Positions 34,663-46,852 of a DNA stretch of 64,000 nucleotides are shown in pieces (position 1 is the stretch's first letter; every line of letters starts with the position of its first letter). Under the pieces are notes generated by a model that was given only the letters and a program-made list of their open reading frames with translations, was not told the origin of the DNA and searched no databases. The position numbers and the translations under genes are program-made. The DNA comes from Tethya wilhelma (lineage: Eukaryota; Porifera; Demospongiae; Tethyida; Tethyidae): the NCBI GenBank assembly GCA_964030475.1, contig CAXIPT010000011.1:2383938-2447937 (forward strand), read 5' to 3'.

Positions 34663-35755
34663 CTGCAGAAAAATATTATTGCCAACTTAATTCACAGTCC
34701 TACAATTAAGTAAAAAAAAATTAGAAATGTAAATGAACATAGGAATGACAAAGTTATAAAAAAAAGTGAGCAAACAAGATAGCGCAATATATGTAGCTTT
34801 CACAGAGATACAATGTCTTCAATGCAGATTAACACTATCATACACTCTTGCTCTCAAATTCACACATTTTATGCAAACCAATGATATGTCATCATATGCA
34901 ATGGTGTATGAAGATGTTTTTAGGTAGGCAAGCTTAACTAGCCCCTAACTCGCTCTTCCTGCGCCCACCGAAACATGCTCCTTCCAGGGCATATAGCATA
35001 CACACACGTGAACCTATACCGATCAGAAATGCTAGTCTCCCTTAAAAAAGTAGTTTTCTAATTCATTTTTAACACAAAAATAGCCAGTTGAACACTGAAC
35101 TGGTCAAAAATCAATCTCAACTTAGCTGTAAATTTGTAGTTTGGCTATATATTTATGAGTTTAGGTTGGAAGCTGCTCAAAGCCTAGGAGAAAGAAAGCC
35201 AAAGACGCTCGGAAATCTATTGAACTTCGAACCCTCCAACTTTTGCACAAAATTTTCCAAGATCAGCTAGGACCACGCTGGTATAAGCAGTCATACAGGT
35301 AATAGATAGGTAGTGTAACACAATAGTTTGTCTTACTTGAAACAAATATAATGCTAGAGCTACAAAATAAGTGTTAATCATACAGTACTAAAATTTAAAT
35401 TCAGTATTTCAACACGTGCTCGTGTCCTGTAATTACGGGCTGTAAAGGGTAAATCTTTACCAAATATGTGTAACATTGATGAGAGGGGCTTAGTCCACAT
35501 TGATTTTGACAAGATGGGCTCAAGTCCCTCCCCCCTCTCTACACTACCATGGTAACCATGGCAACAGAATTTATAGGTAATCACGCATATACAATATGAA
35601 GCCTATGAAGTGCACCATTTGCAAGCAGCACTTCCCAAACTTTGACCCCATTTTTTGTCAAAACTGCCTAAAACTTCATTTTTGCTTGATGTGTACACGT
35701 GTTTAAGCTAACTGAATTTACCTAAAAAGCAAGCTGTAGTATTCTCTGACAGTAA
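34663..35755. other. Upstream of the HEPN exon; first exon not found
   Basis: The receptor gene needs a short 5' exon supplying a start codon and two bases of a split codon. I could not identify it here or further upstream among the repeats. No other gene recognised. Confidence 0.5.
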
Positions 35756-35944
35756 AGGCGGCTTCACAATATCCGGTGCTGCATCGCGTAATAGTACTTC
35801 ACATTTGGCGACACAACGCAATGCAACGCATTGACGCAGATCTAGAAAAATTGTCCAAATGTACGTTTGATACGGTGTGTTCCTGTTTATCTGCGCGGAA
35901 TAATTTTTATGTGACGCAACAGGAAATATTGTGAACCGACCTTT
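35756..35944. mobile_element. Short TIR element
   Basis: Left AGGCGGCTTCACAATATCC and right, reversed, AAGGTCGGTTCACAATATTT form imperfect inverted ends; TGACGC/GACGCA-type words lie inside both ends. About 190 bp, non-coding. Confidence 0.5.
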
Positions 35945-36246
35945 TATTTCCTTCAATGCCATTTAAATTTAATGTAGTTTCCAGCGTGCAAATGTCAATG
36001 CTTTCAGTAGTTTGTCAGCTAAATCTTGTTTGCAATAATAATCATTTGAACCCTTTGAATCAATACAAAGTCACTACAATTAGCGACAAGGAAGCCCAAG
36101 GCAGAGGGGACAGAAGGTGGAGGTACACAGCTGCCATGCTGTCAAAAATATTAGGACCATTAGAGGCATTCAATTGAGCTACTGACACAGTTGCAGGTTA
36201 TGACGAGAAAGCTCATCTATTTTTCTTTGTCCATAATATTCCCAAC

Positions 36247-38267
36247 AGTGGTGTAGCCAGAGGGTGCTTTTGGTGCTCGAGCACCCCCTTTGCCGCTGAC
36301 CAGAAGTACAAAAACTATTTAATAATTGGATTTATTAGTAAGTAATCAAGCCTTAGAATCTCTATTTCTTACTAGTTTGTTGTTAGAAGCTATTTTCCAA
36401 GCTCATTTATGTCTAAGCTCTTGATAAACTAACTTCAGAACTGTTTAATTCACACTAGGTTGATCGAAAGCGCTAAGCCTGCTTGCTTCCAGCAATAGTT
36501 CAAAGGTCACGATATCGATCACGTGACCCGAAACTGGGCGTGGTACCCCAAAATTTTCCACATGCTATGCGCACACAATTTTAGCCACATCACTCAAGGT
36601 CAGGAACTATTTTTGACACTAGATAAAGAGAGTTGATTGTAGCTATTGGTCCAAACTCAAAACAAATAGCATGCTAATGTCTTCATATTAAAACTATACT
36701 GTATAGCGGGAAAATTTGGCCAGCTTAAAATTTGGCAAATACACGTTTTAACATAATGGGCGATTTTAAATTTGGCGATTTAATTCTGCACGTTAAATCT
36801 GCACGCTGCATTGGTTATATGTGTGCACATTCGTGCATATAAACTGTTTAGCGATTTGCAACTAATTCGCCAAATAATTCGTCAATTTGGCAAATTTACC
36901 CACTACACAGTACCCTTAGCTATACCCTTCTCTTTAAACATTGCCAGCAATGCCCACTAATTTTAGTACATCCGGCACGTGACCATATTTACGCTTGAAA
37001 GCTCAATCATACCAATATTTCACATTACGGTTAGCCACAACCCCAGTTCTAACGTGACGTCAAAATTAGGTCTTGGCTAGATAGCTAGCCTTCTAGCTAG
37101 CTATAGAAAAGCCACCCTTTTAGTCTGAAAGGTGATCACATACACCTTTATCAAGACCGTGACAGCAACTGTAGAACAAGTTCTCTATTTACTCTAATGA
37201 TCATCGAAGAAAAATCAATGAATTTCTGAGACACATAGGCAAGTTCATTTAAGATGGATTATCAAATTATTAATTTAGTATAATTACAGAATCTCTATAC
37301 AATCGAACTATCAGCTGGATTTACTATGTATGCCATTGTTCACTGTTATATTATGGTGTTCAGTGTGCTTGAGTACCCCCAGGCTCAGAAAGTAAATGAC
37401 ATTATTGCTTGGAAGCAGCGCTCAAGACAAGCGCAATTCAATTAATGATTAAAATTCTTGTGGATAAGACTCAAATCCACTTTCAAAAGTGTAAAGAAGT
37501 CTAAAATTCTCCAGAACACAGTGCCATCTCAAGCACAATCAAACTAATAACTATAATAATTTGGCTCAAATGACCCAAAAGTGGGTGGGCTACGTAAAAT
37601 TTTCCGGGTGTTTTGCGCCCACATAATAGCGGCACCTCCAGTAGTGAAATCCTGGATATGCTATTGTTTATAATAATATTTCACATTTAACTATTATAAT
37701 AAATTTTATGTGACAAAACATAAAATTGTTTATAGCATACTACAATTATATTAAACTTACCTGTTGTTCATATTGCCCAGTTTTGGTGTCTACACCAATG
37801 ACAGTCTATTCTCACATTTTCAAACATTGTAAGAGATTTCATTTGCCACGGTCTGCGAAACTTGCTGAAGCATCATTCTGCACGAGTGTCCTTTTCAAGA
37901 CTGCAGTCTTCAATGGTGAGTCTAGGATTTAGCTCACGGGGGTGCTAATATAATGTGGGCACGAAGCGGCCGGAAATTTTGGGGTTGCCACGCCCACTTT
38001 TGGGCATGTGACCGACTTGCGCAATTCGATCACACAATCGACGATCGCTATGCTACCGTATTCTGCTATTTTAATTTTTGCCTTCTTTTCTTTTCTTTTA
38101 GCCTTAAAAGTGATTTTGAAGCATTGCTAGCTTGAATTCTCATTACAATATATTAAAATAGCGCTACTCTGGAGCACTACTTCTAAGCGATGACATCATT
38201 ATCTGGTGAGCCAGGGGGTGCTCGAGCATCCAGAACACCCCCTTAAACACGCCACTGGTCTTGTTGC
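36247..38267. mobile_element. Composite element with hAT-like CAGTGG ends
   Basis: The left end CAGTGGTGTAGCCAGAGGG and right end, reversed, CAGTGGCGTGTTTAAGGGGG are followed by inverted GTGCTCGAGCACCCCC blocks. Further inside, GTGGGCGTGG...CCCCAAAATTT blocks are also inverted, giving symmetrical arms of about 350 bp. No transposase frame and no clear 8-bp duplication. It contains an unrelated MITE (36699-36910). Confidence 0.5.
36699..36910. mobile_element. 212-bp TA-flanked MITE
   Basis: Starts CTGTATAGCGGGAAAATTTG and ends in an approximate inverted copy (...AATTTACCCACTACACAG), flanked by TA on both sides. The interior repeats the word TTTGGCGA/TTTGGCAA. Non-coding. Confidence 0.65.
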
Positions 38268-38363
38268 CCAACTAAAGGGCATGTCTAATGTCATAACTCG
38301 TCTGCATCTCATAACCAGCTAGGCTAATTATGCTGTAGCTAGAGTACCGGTAGTCTGTATACT

Positions 38364-39594
38364 TATGGAACGCCACGTACGACAAAAATAGCAACTACTG
38401 TGAATGTTGTTAATCAATTTTGTATTTGATAGGTGGTCGATTGTGATAAGCAAAATCGATCTGATATCGATTTTGTAATTGATTGGTGGTCGTATTAGAC
38501 TTTATATACTACTGTTAGTACTCGATTTGTACTCGATTTATAATCGATTTTTATTCGACATACAACCGATTTTTGTGCAATGATCAATTTGCATTCGATT
38601 TTTACCCGTGTCGATGGCCCTGGAGGTCGCGTGTCATTCCACTGCTGTCACGTGTCATTCCAGTAATTTCACCTTTGACCTTTGAGTCTGCACTGCAATT
38701 CTATGGCATATAGATATATCTGTGTAGTGGTAGAGCTAATATTATATAGTATGCAAACATATAGAATAATAAGACATGAGCCAATTATTACAAGTCACCA
38801 TGCTGGTTGATAAAGACTTACAGCAGCCTCCAAGACAGTCCAGTAGTCTTGGTATCTATGGGCTATTAGCTAGTATAAAGAACCATCAGACCGTGGATAG
38901 ATCTTAGCTACTGGGTCATTTTATACTAGTAGCTAACTAGTAGCACTGCATGTGGAATTGTTTTTACTAGCATAGGAAGAGATAAAGACTAAGTATGAGT
39001 GATTTGAATCTTGAAAGCCACCATTCTATGAAGCCACCTAGAACAGTATGGCCTGGGTATACTATATATAACCAAGAGAGCTATATAGTGACTAAATTTT
39101 CTTTGACTGAGCATAGTAATACATGTATAATATCTATGGACTGAGACACCGCAGAGAAACTCAGAATTTATCATAGGTGGCAGTGGCCTAGAGATGAGGC
39201 AGCAGAAGACTATTGTAGGGTAGAAAATCAGAGTGGTTATAATGACTAGAGCCAACCAGCAGCTTCAGCTTCTCTCGATGATGATGATGATAGAGCCTAT
39301 CATATTATATCCCGATCATATATACACTGAATATCTTACGAAGGTCAAAGGTGGAATTGCTGGAATGACACGTGACAGTGCACTGGAGCGAGAGTATGCA
39401 AACTCCTGGGCCACCGTAAAAATCGAATACGAATCGATCATTAATCGATTGTGGATGTTAGTCAAATACAAAAATCGATTACAAAATCGATATCAGATCG
39501 ATTTTGCTTATCGTAATCGACCACCTATCGAATACATAATCGATTTAACGACATTCACAGTAGTTGCTATTTTTGTCGCACGTGGCGTTCCATA
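38364..39594. mobile_element. 1,231-bp foldback element with TATACT duplication and ATCGAT-rich arms
   Basis: Both ends are TATGGAACGCCACGT..., in inverted orientation, flanked by TATACT at 38358-38363 and 39595-39600. Arms of about 300 bp contain clusters of ATCGAT / ATTCGAT words (38415-38605 and 39420-39545), then a shared GTCACGTGTCATTCCAG...ACCTTTGACCTT block. The centre (38700-39330) is not conserved between arms. No transposase; an open plus frame at 39233-39727 merely reads across the right arm. Confidence 0.8.
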
Positions 39595-40139
39595 TATACT
39601 TTCCTATTGCTTTTGTATTGCAGAGTTACATAATATACAGTATCCGGATTTTACCGGTACTGCGTTTAAGTACCGGCACCATTTAGCTTTAGTTTACGGA
39701 GCTGGTACTATACCCACAGCCAACTAATTAATATTCCCCGCCCATTACAATCTATCTATACGGAGTAGTATCCGGAAGTTTTGTCATCAGTGCACGTCCG
39801 TTGCTTGGTAATGATCTAGAGAACTAAATTTTAAAAATTAATATTACTTAACTTACAAATCAGGGTGCGTAGGCTGAGTTGGTCCAACGGCCAATGGGGA
39901 GCCCATGGTGGGAGTCAGCCCCGGCTTTGTTGAAGCCATTTCAGCAAACTGCCACTTACTGAGGTTTTCAATTTAATATTTGTTCCTCTATATAGCAGTA
40001 TGTATTCTCTATGACCAGAACTAAACTCTGAGTTACTCAGTACAATGTTCAAGTGTAGATCAGGCACTTCTACGAGGACTCGCGGCCAGGAAAGTTTCCA
40101 CCCGCTTCTATAATTATAGCCGGCAGTACAATTATGACA

Positions 40140-40700
40140 GGAGCGGATGTAAAAACACGTGATTGTCAAGTGACTAGTTGGGGCGAGCCGGAGCGAGCCC
40201 CACACTAGTGTAGTGAACGGCGAAATTTGTCTGTCGTACGTCCTTTTCACCGTTTAAATGTAGGTTATGTTTATGACGATCATTGCCTGTGCATATTATC
40301 TAAAGCTAAGGATTTACAGCGCATGCGCGTAGGTCCACGTGTTTATCGTGAGAAAGAAAGCTTCTGCTTGAGCTGAAAAGAGAGTAAACTTAAATGCTCG
40401 CCAAGTTGGTGCCCTTTTAGTTAAAGACTCGGAACTGAGCCATGCAATGACCGGAGAGATCACAAGAATTAGAGGGGCCGAAAACTACCAAAAGGGAGCA
40501 TAGCTGAGTTAGAAGAAAGCAAAGAAAATCAACAGGTAGTACTACTGCTGGCTCCTATACTAGCACATACACCTGCCTATCAGTTCTTGAACAGTTAGCA
40601 ATTGGATCTTGCTGCAGTCAGTCATGCTAGAATATACATTTTCAAGTACACTTTACTTCATTTGTCCCACATCAGGCCTGGTTAATATTCAGCTTTCATT
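40140..40700. repeat. Dispersed repeat, copy 1 (inverted at 47530-47965)
   Basis: Contains GGGGCGAGCCGGAGCGAGCC near 40185 and, in order, blocks also found in reverse at 47530-47965 (for example CACTAGTGTAGT, AGAGAGTAAACTTAAATGC, CAGTTCTTGAAC). Non-coding. Confidence 0.65.
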
Positions 40701-40747
40701 TTATGTGTGTTGTATAGCTGAAGTAACATCAATTATTGATGAAATTT

Positions 40748-41306
40748 AAAGGCGCTCTCTCACGGAAGTGATTTCGTGGCCCAAATGATTGGTCGTGTAT
40801 ACGTCACCAGAATGCAATTATTTCGCGTAGATTCTAAACGTCGCAGTTCATTGTTGACGTCCACGTATCTGGTTTCAGCGAATAAAACGCTCGAAAGCCA
40901 AGGAGTAAGAGCGAAGGGAAAGCAAAAAAGAGGCTTGATAGCTCAAGAAGCAAACGTATTCAAGTTCTAGGAGCTTTGTATAGCCAACGAATGGAGTTGA
41001 GAGCGCGCTGGTGCTACCTTAGTCTCGTTCCCAGGCTCAGAAATTCTCATGGTGACACAAACTTTTTTGCTACTGACTGTCTTTGAGATAAATGTGAAGG
41101 GCTTACCATCTGCTGCTGCTGTGAGGAGTCTAAGCTGCCAGCAACCTGGCATTTTTGTCCAAAACTGCCGTAGTCCACGCAAACTCGTACGCATAGTTAA
41201 CTTTTGCGCGTACTTGTGATCTGTTTGTGGCTTCATTACGTAATGTGCTCTCTCACGGAAGCGGAAGTAAATTCAAATTTATAAGCTTCCGTGAGAGAGC
41301 ACCTTT
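40748..41306. mobile_element. TIR element with GCTCTCTCACGGAAG ends
   Basis: Left AAAGGCGCTCTCTCACGGAAG-type end at 40750 and its inverted match ending about 41306. A third copy of the word lies at 41243 and forms a tight hairpin with the right end. About 560 bp, non-coding, target duplication not resolved. Confidence 0.6.
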
Positions 41307-41355
41307 AATTGTACTTCGGAGCTTCCGGCTTCGAATATGACAGTATCTGTTCTTC

Positions 41356-41508
41356 CAGAGGAGGTACGACACGAGTGCGCCTTTGCTGAGCTGGCAAGTC
41401 TGTTAATTACATTCCAATCACGTGACCACAATACTTCCCAATGAGAGATTATCACGTGCACCCCATTTGCCAGCTCAGCAAAGGCGCACTCGTGTCGTAC
41501 CTCCTCTG
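41356..41508. mobile_element. 153-bp MITE with 42-bp perfect TIRs and 9-bp duplication
   Basis: Arms 41356-41397 and 41467-41508 are perfect inverted repeats beginning CAGAGGAGGTACGACACGAG. CTGTTCTTC flanks both sides (41347-41355 and 41509-41517). The related sequence at about 48112-48150 lacks the element. The 9-bp duplication suggests a Mutator-type mobiliser. Perfect arms suggest recent insertion. Confidence 0.85.
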
Positions 41509-41669
41509 CTGTTCTTCCATGCTCATAACAGCAAATTTAAAGTTCAAACAACTCACGTGCACAAACCACAAACCACGCGACTCTTGGCGCCCTTTCAGTC
41601 TTCATTGCAGTGAAGGTGACGCGGATCTCGTTTGTAGCAGATAGTCTCTAAGAAGACTTAAAGACGGTC

Positions 41670-42627
41670 ATGAGTGATCAAGAAGAGGCCACAGGCCGAA
41701 AGAATAAAGACAAGGGAGAAGGCGGTTCACGTTCTGGATCGTCTAGCGCTGACTCTTCCCCTCGGGTGAAGCCTCGGACCCACGAGTCTGATAATGAGAT
41801 TATTACCTTGGACGCCCTCTCGCAGGAGGAGCTCAGGTATATAGCGGCACTCCATCCTAGAGATGGAGTGCCAGGTTTTGACATTGAAACCAATGTTGAT
41901 GGTTTTTGGGCTCCAATAGCTCATCGAACTCGTGGACGTTTGAAGATGAAACCTGTCGGAACTTAATTTTATTCTTTACTGTCTCTCTCTCTGTATATTA
42001 TTGTGTGTTGTTTCCCTTTCCCCCATTGCGCCTTTTGTGGCGTGTTCAATGACATAATAATAATAATAGCAGACAACTCCAAGTACAGACATATCCTGGC
42101 AGATCTGTTGACCCCGTACATGGATGTGAGTGGCAGTGAGTCCGCCGCAGAATCAGCTGATAGTAAGTCACCAGTGCAAATTCACAAGCTTGCCCAGAGC
42201 CGGAGTGGTGGAGCTGACACCTCCTCATCTAAAAGGCCAAGGAAGACCTTGAAACGGTCTTCTCATAGTAGCAAGCATAAGAAGCGTAAGCTGAGCAAAA
42301 GTCACGGTAAAAGGGAGCGCTCCCCAGCTCACAAGAAGCCAAAGGTATCATCTGAATCAGAGTGCACTTCTTCGGAGTCTGAAGACGAGCATTTTGACCC
42401 AACCCTGGAAAGGGAGGATAGTGACGACTTCAAGACAACAGTACCAAAGCCTATCCAGAAGTACTTAGAGGCCGATCTCTGTCGAAAGAGGAACGGACGG
42501 CGAAACATCCAAAACCAGATACATATGCGGCTGTCCCACCTCGATTGGACAGTTTTGTCTCAGATTTTGCAGGGAAAAAGCTGGACAAAGCCCGAGATTC
42601 GCAGTTAGCCAAGATTCAAGGAGCTAT
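41670..42627 (+). pseudogene. DIRS Gag-like reading frame, truncated
   Basis: Begins MSDQEEATGRKNKDKGEG (41670-41966, stop), with a second acidic/serine and then lysine-rich frame from about 42070 (HKKRKLSKSHGKRERSPAHK). It then has KPIQKYLEADL and, after a frame change near 42480, LSKEERTAKHPKPD ... PPRLDSFVSDFAGKKLDKAR ... QLAKIQGAI. The last part matches the conserved Gag region of DIRS-type retroelements as I recall it. It is cut off at the N at 42628. A GT-AG event could join the two frames, or the stop at 41964-41966 is a defect. It has no detectable RT downstream. Its 5' flank (41517-41605) is repeated at 48120-48210. Confidence 0.55.
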
Positions 42628-42628
42628 N
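42628..42628. other. Single N between two unrelated coding ends
   Basis: To the left a plus-strand DIRS Gag frame is interrupted mid-domain; to the right a minus-strand exon of another gene is interrupted mid-codon. This is best read as an assembly join. Confidence 0.65.
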
Positions 42629-43523
42629 GATCATCAAGTGACCTGCATGAATAATCAAATTGAGGACCCTTAGGTATGCATGTATATACTTTTTTTAAAA
42701 ATAAACTGTACATCATGCATGCACCTATATAATTATATAGGGTTACATGTATGCATGCATGTGCAGTGTAAAGAACTATAACAAATAACTTACGTATAAC
42801 TTCCTCCATCTAAAACTTCAGCCCAGAGGCGCATCTGTACATTGGTATACTTTCCCTCATGCTTGTCACTAGCTTCTGAACTAATTTATCAACTCTTTTA
42901 TTCTTCTGGTCGGATGAGAGCTTCCTCTTTTTGCATCGAGGGGGTTCTTCATCATCACTCTCATCACCACTTGGTACAGGCTCCTTTTTTGCTCTGTCAC
43001 ACCACAGAATTGTATCTCCTTTGAGAGTACTTGGCATTTTCCAGACATCATCTATGTCATCAGATGATGAACTGCCCTTTATGGCAAATTTCAAATCAGC
43101 TGAGACCAAATCACTGTCAAACTGCCGGTACAACTCTCTTCTAAGGTCCATTGGACTGGACACAATATCCTTTGAAATACCTCTCAACACAAATGTCTTA
43201 AAGTCCTTTTTTTTGGTTGGATTGGTTACCCTCACTTTGAAGTTGACTCTAGGGGTACTAGGAGATCTAGCTGTATTAACAGTACTAGTGGCAGCAGTTG
43301 CTGGGTTCAATACTGAAGTACTGCTTTGATTGTTCACAACAGTTATGCTTCGAGGTAGACTTACCGCCGCACCAGTTTCCCTCATCTGATGGGCAAGGTT
43401 TTGTTGGAGAGCCGAAATCAGCTGAGAGGTTAAAACACCAGTGTTGCTGGGAACTTTGGTGTTTAAACTGAGACTCTGAGACAGCGGAATCGCTCTCCTT
43501 TCTTGTACATTCGAAGCCTCCAT
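42629..43523 (-). pseudogene. Uncharacterised protein (sponge/cnidarian-type family), 5' part
   Basis: Exon 1 runs from ATG at 43523 (MEASNVQERRAIPLSQ) to a donor GTAAGT after 42794. Exon 2 starts at 42642 after a TTCATGCAG acceptor and is cut by the N at 42628. The middle contains VRVTNPTKKKDFKTFVLRGI, DIDDVW and TILWCDRAK, then a KKRKLSSDQKNK basic patch. To reach the conserved KYTNVQMRLWAEVLDGGSYT|SLDD phrase a 1-nt frameshift is needed near 42858; without it the frame stops at 42810. These phrases recall uncharacterised sponge and coral proteins of unknown function ('QLRLWAEM...G.H.S.D.PP'). I give no function. It could be a sequencing indel rather than a true defect. Confidence 0.55.
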
Positions 43524-43599
43524 CTTTGTGACTCACTACGTTCTTGTGGCACCCTTTTATACAAGGCACGTGTTGAGCTCTCATGTGAGGTGACCTGCA

Positions 43600-46147
43600 A
43601 AAATTTCTGCACAATTACAATTGACAAGGGACTTGCAAACCACAGTACTGGGAATGAAAGAAATTTTGCAATGATTACTGATGATGTCATTAATATTATG
43701 CATGTGATTACATCAGGAGTTTGCATGTGTTTTCCCCTAGTTAAACCCATGGCCATATGGCCAGCTATCACAATAGGCCTGATAATAAATTTGGGAAATT
43801 TTCAATTGTATAGGATAATGAATTTTGGATTTACATTCAATTTTTCAATTTTCGATTTAATGGAACACTAATTACAAGTAATGTTTCAAATTTGATCATA
43901 AAAATGAGAAACAAATTTTAGTCTCAGATCCAATTTTCAATTTTTGATTTGTAAGTTGTAAAGTTGGAATTGGAGCAGAATCCTTTTCCATTTCATTGAA
44001 ATCACATAAAAAAGCAGAAACCAATTTTAATATCAGTTAAATGTTGAGTGAACCAACTATACACTCACCGTTCAAGCGTATATGTTGTTCAGTGTAAATG
44101 GAGAATGTAGCCTCAAGGATTTGAAAGTGTGTCTGTTTCGTATACATCTTATGAAGTATTTTTGATACTTTTTTACATTTCTTTCTTAGACCAATATCAT
44201 CTTGTGGACTGTTAACAGCAACCATGGTACAGAACATTAATGTTTGAGTTAGAGTGAAAATACTTGATACAAGCATCCAAATCCCACCAAATCTCCCAAC
44301 AAAAAAGCCTCCAAGAAGAAAGGAAAAGCAGTTCTCAAGAAGATCGCCAAGGAAGATCGAGAGCTGCTGAAGAACCATCGTCTCCTCAAATTGTCGCAAC
44401 AAAGTTATGTGATAATCAAGTGAGTTTCACAAATGATTTTGAGTCTTTGGAATACACTGTACCTGAAAATGTCTGATGTGACTGCTTCATTATAGGGTGA
44501 ACACAGTCGACCAGTTAACGGTATGTTTTGTGTGTATTTATCCTTGAGTAGTGTTTATTTTGCGTTGTGTACATGCACACATATCAGGGACACAGTCATT
44601 ATAATTATTGAAAGATGATGTCCATGTAGCTACTGGAAGCTTTGTGAAGTGCACAGATTGTAAACATATAAAAATTAATTAACGTTATCTTGATTATGAT
44701 AATTATTTGAATATTGTTTTCTTTGGATAGACATGTTCCCACAAGTGAAACTCAAGAAAGTCCTTCCAAAATGCACTTCCAATTTATACCTATACAGGCA
44801 TTATATTCACACATTATTTTTGTTATTAATATCAAAACTCATTTCATCAAGGTGATTAGTTTCTCTGGAAGACCTCCAACATTGCCAGAAAGGTGTGTCG
44901 CGGAACAAGAGTCTAAAGCTCTGTTATGAGACTTTACCATGGTGAATGAACATGTATATGCATAGCTAGTAACATTAATTTGACTCAGACTTTCATCAAC
45001 AGGTACACCCAATCTATATTATCACTTAATCATTTATGTATGTTGTCACCTGTATTTATCATGATGGGTCTCTCTGATTATATGATTTTATATTTATACC
45101 CCAACTTATGTTAAATGTTTGATTTTTGCAGTGATTTATAACGATTAAATTTGTTGATTATAAGAACCATGTGCATGGTGGTAACATTTATAACTTAAGT
45201 TAGACCTCAATAAGACTATTTCCCACAAGTTGTATCACAAAAGTATCTTAATATTAAGAACATTTTGTGCATTATTCAACCAATATAAGACATGTTTCAG
45301 CATAATTCATTCACCCGTAAGACAAACTAGGTAAGACTAAATTCATACATAATTCAAACACGCTATATGAGACAGTACACTACTGGCGATATCTGGAAAT
45401 TATCTGAATCATGTATAGATTGCCAAGTCATATCTGAAGTTTATCTGAAAGCAACTGAAAATTTGATATAAAATATTAACAATGCTGCATTATCTTAATT
45501 CTATCTTTTGAAAAGCAGCAATATCTTAACTTTGTCTCAAACATCATTCAGATTTTTGTGCAATCTCAAACATGTCTGAATCTGAAATTTGAAACTTGTG
45601 AAATTCAGATTCCATTCAGATTCATGTGACAGTCATGTGACTACATGAATTTGAAAAGTAAGAGAGATAGTCATGATGATAGATCAGAAGCCTAGTTGCT
45701 ACAAAACCGGGTCCAACTGGATCATTGATGTTAAAGAGAGAGCTGAACTTGGTGCTAACAAAAAATCAAGCTTGCATGCTAAGGACTTCTGGAGTTTGAG
45801 TTTCAAAGCACATGGAGCTACTAATTTAAGGTACAATAACCTTGTATAATATGCTGGTTAATAAATTATCTGTTGATGTCTTCAATGTCTTTCTGTTTGT
45901 CATTAATAGGAGGCTTCTACGCCTGAAACTCTGCATTGCAGAAAACCTACATGTACTTGTTCTACTTTCAGTGTCAATACACCATGCTATTATGCTCTGT
46001 CTCAGTCAACAAGACTCCTTTACTTTTAAATAAGGGACTGCTATACAGTAAAAAAGTAAGTGTGCAAGTATATCTGGTGTGCCAGATCAAGTACTATAAT
46101 ATGATTAGCACAGGCAAAGGGTCTGGCTACACGAGACTGTCATACTA
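43600..46147. other. No recognisable gene
   Basis: AT-rich DNA with low-complexity clusters: repeated CAATTTTCAATTTT words at 43795-43960 and TCTGAA words at 45410-45640. Short open frames lack motifs. Confidence 0.5.
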
Positions 46148-46151
46148 TTAA

Positions 46152-46781
46152 GGCCTGGGTCAGTTATTTACCTTAACTTTGGCTTTAATATTCAAGATTG
46201 CAATATCTTCGTAACCAATTAATCTTTTTCCATGAAACTGAAAACTCAAATTGCCGGGACTAATATTGACCAATTGATATGCAAATAACGTCATTTGATC
46301 TTTTCGGGTCGGATAAATTAGCAATTTATGAATAATTAATTAGGTGGAGGACAACACCTATTGTTATGGCAACCAAACTTTATCAACTTGATCAGTACAT
46401 GATGCTTAACAAATGGTTGTTGGGAGATGTCGTCATGCATTATTGAATTAAAAATATTCAATATTTTCTATTAAATGCACACCAGCTGAAAGCTTCTTCT
46501 CGGTCATATCCGGTATGACGAAATTTTACCCCCCTTTGATAGATTGTACTTTATGATGTTACGATCCTGTTCTCAAGTTTTAGCTACAGGGGAAGTCCTC
46601 CGGAATATGAATTATTCATACTTTTTAGTGATATTGTTATTTGCATAAGTATTAATTATTTAATTTGGAAAATTTGGAAACATGTAATAGAAAGGGTATA
46701 TTTTGAGGGGATGCATGCAATAATATTTAGCAAAGAAGGTAGTGGATTAAGTCAGTATGATTTTTTAATTGACCCATGGCC
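46152..46781. mobile_element. 630-bp MITE with TTAA duplication
   Basis: GGCCTGGGTCAG at the left and its approximate inverse (TTGACCCATGGCC) at the right are flanked by TTAA at 46148-46151 and 46782-46785. The TTAA target points to piggyBac- or Kolobok-type mobilisation. No coding sequence. Confidence 0.65.
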
Positions 46782-46852
46782 TTAATACCGCAGAGTGCAG
46801 GATTGAGGTGTGACAGTGACGCAGTAAGGACCAAATCCTTCTCAGGATATTG

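Noticed and set aside
39233..39727. 164-codon plus-strand open frame
   Set aside because: It reads straight across the right arm and border of the foldback element at 38364-39594 and owes its openness to the ATCGAT-rich repeat; no domain.
39870..39935. Possible tRNA-like sequence (GGCTGAGTTGGTCC region)
   Set aside because: Resembles a D-arm only; no anticodon stem or T-arm could be folded in the right spacing.
42931..43329. 132-codon plus-strand frame
   Set aside because: Opposite strand of the 42629-43523 gene, hydrophobic shadow without motifs.
44264..44476. 70-codon S/E/Q-rich plus frame
   Set aside because: Low-complexity composition, no splice partner and no recognisable domain.
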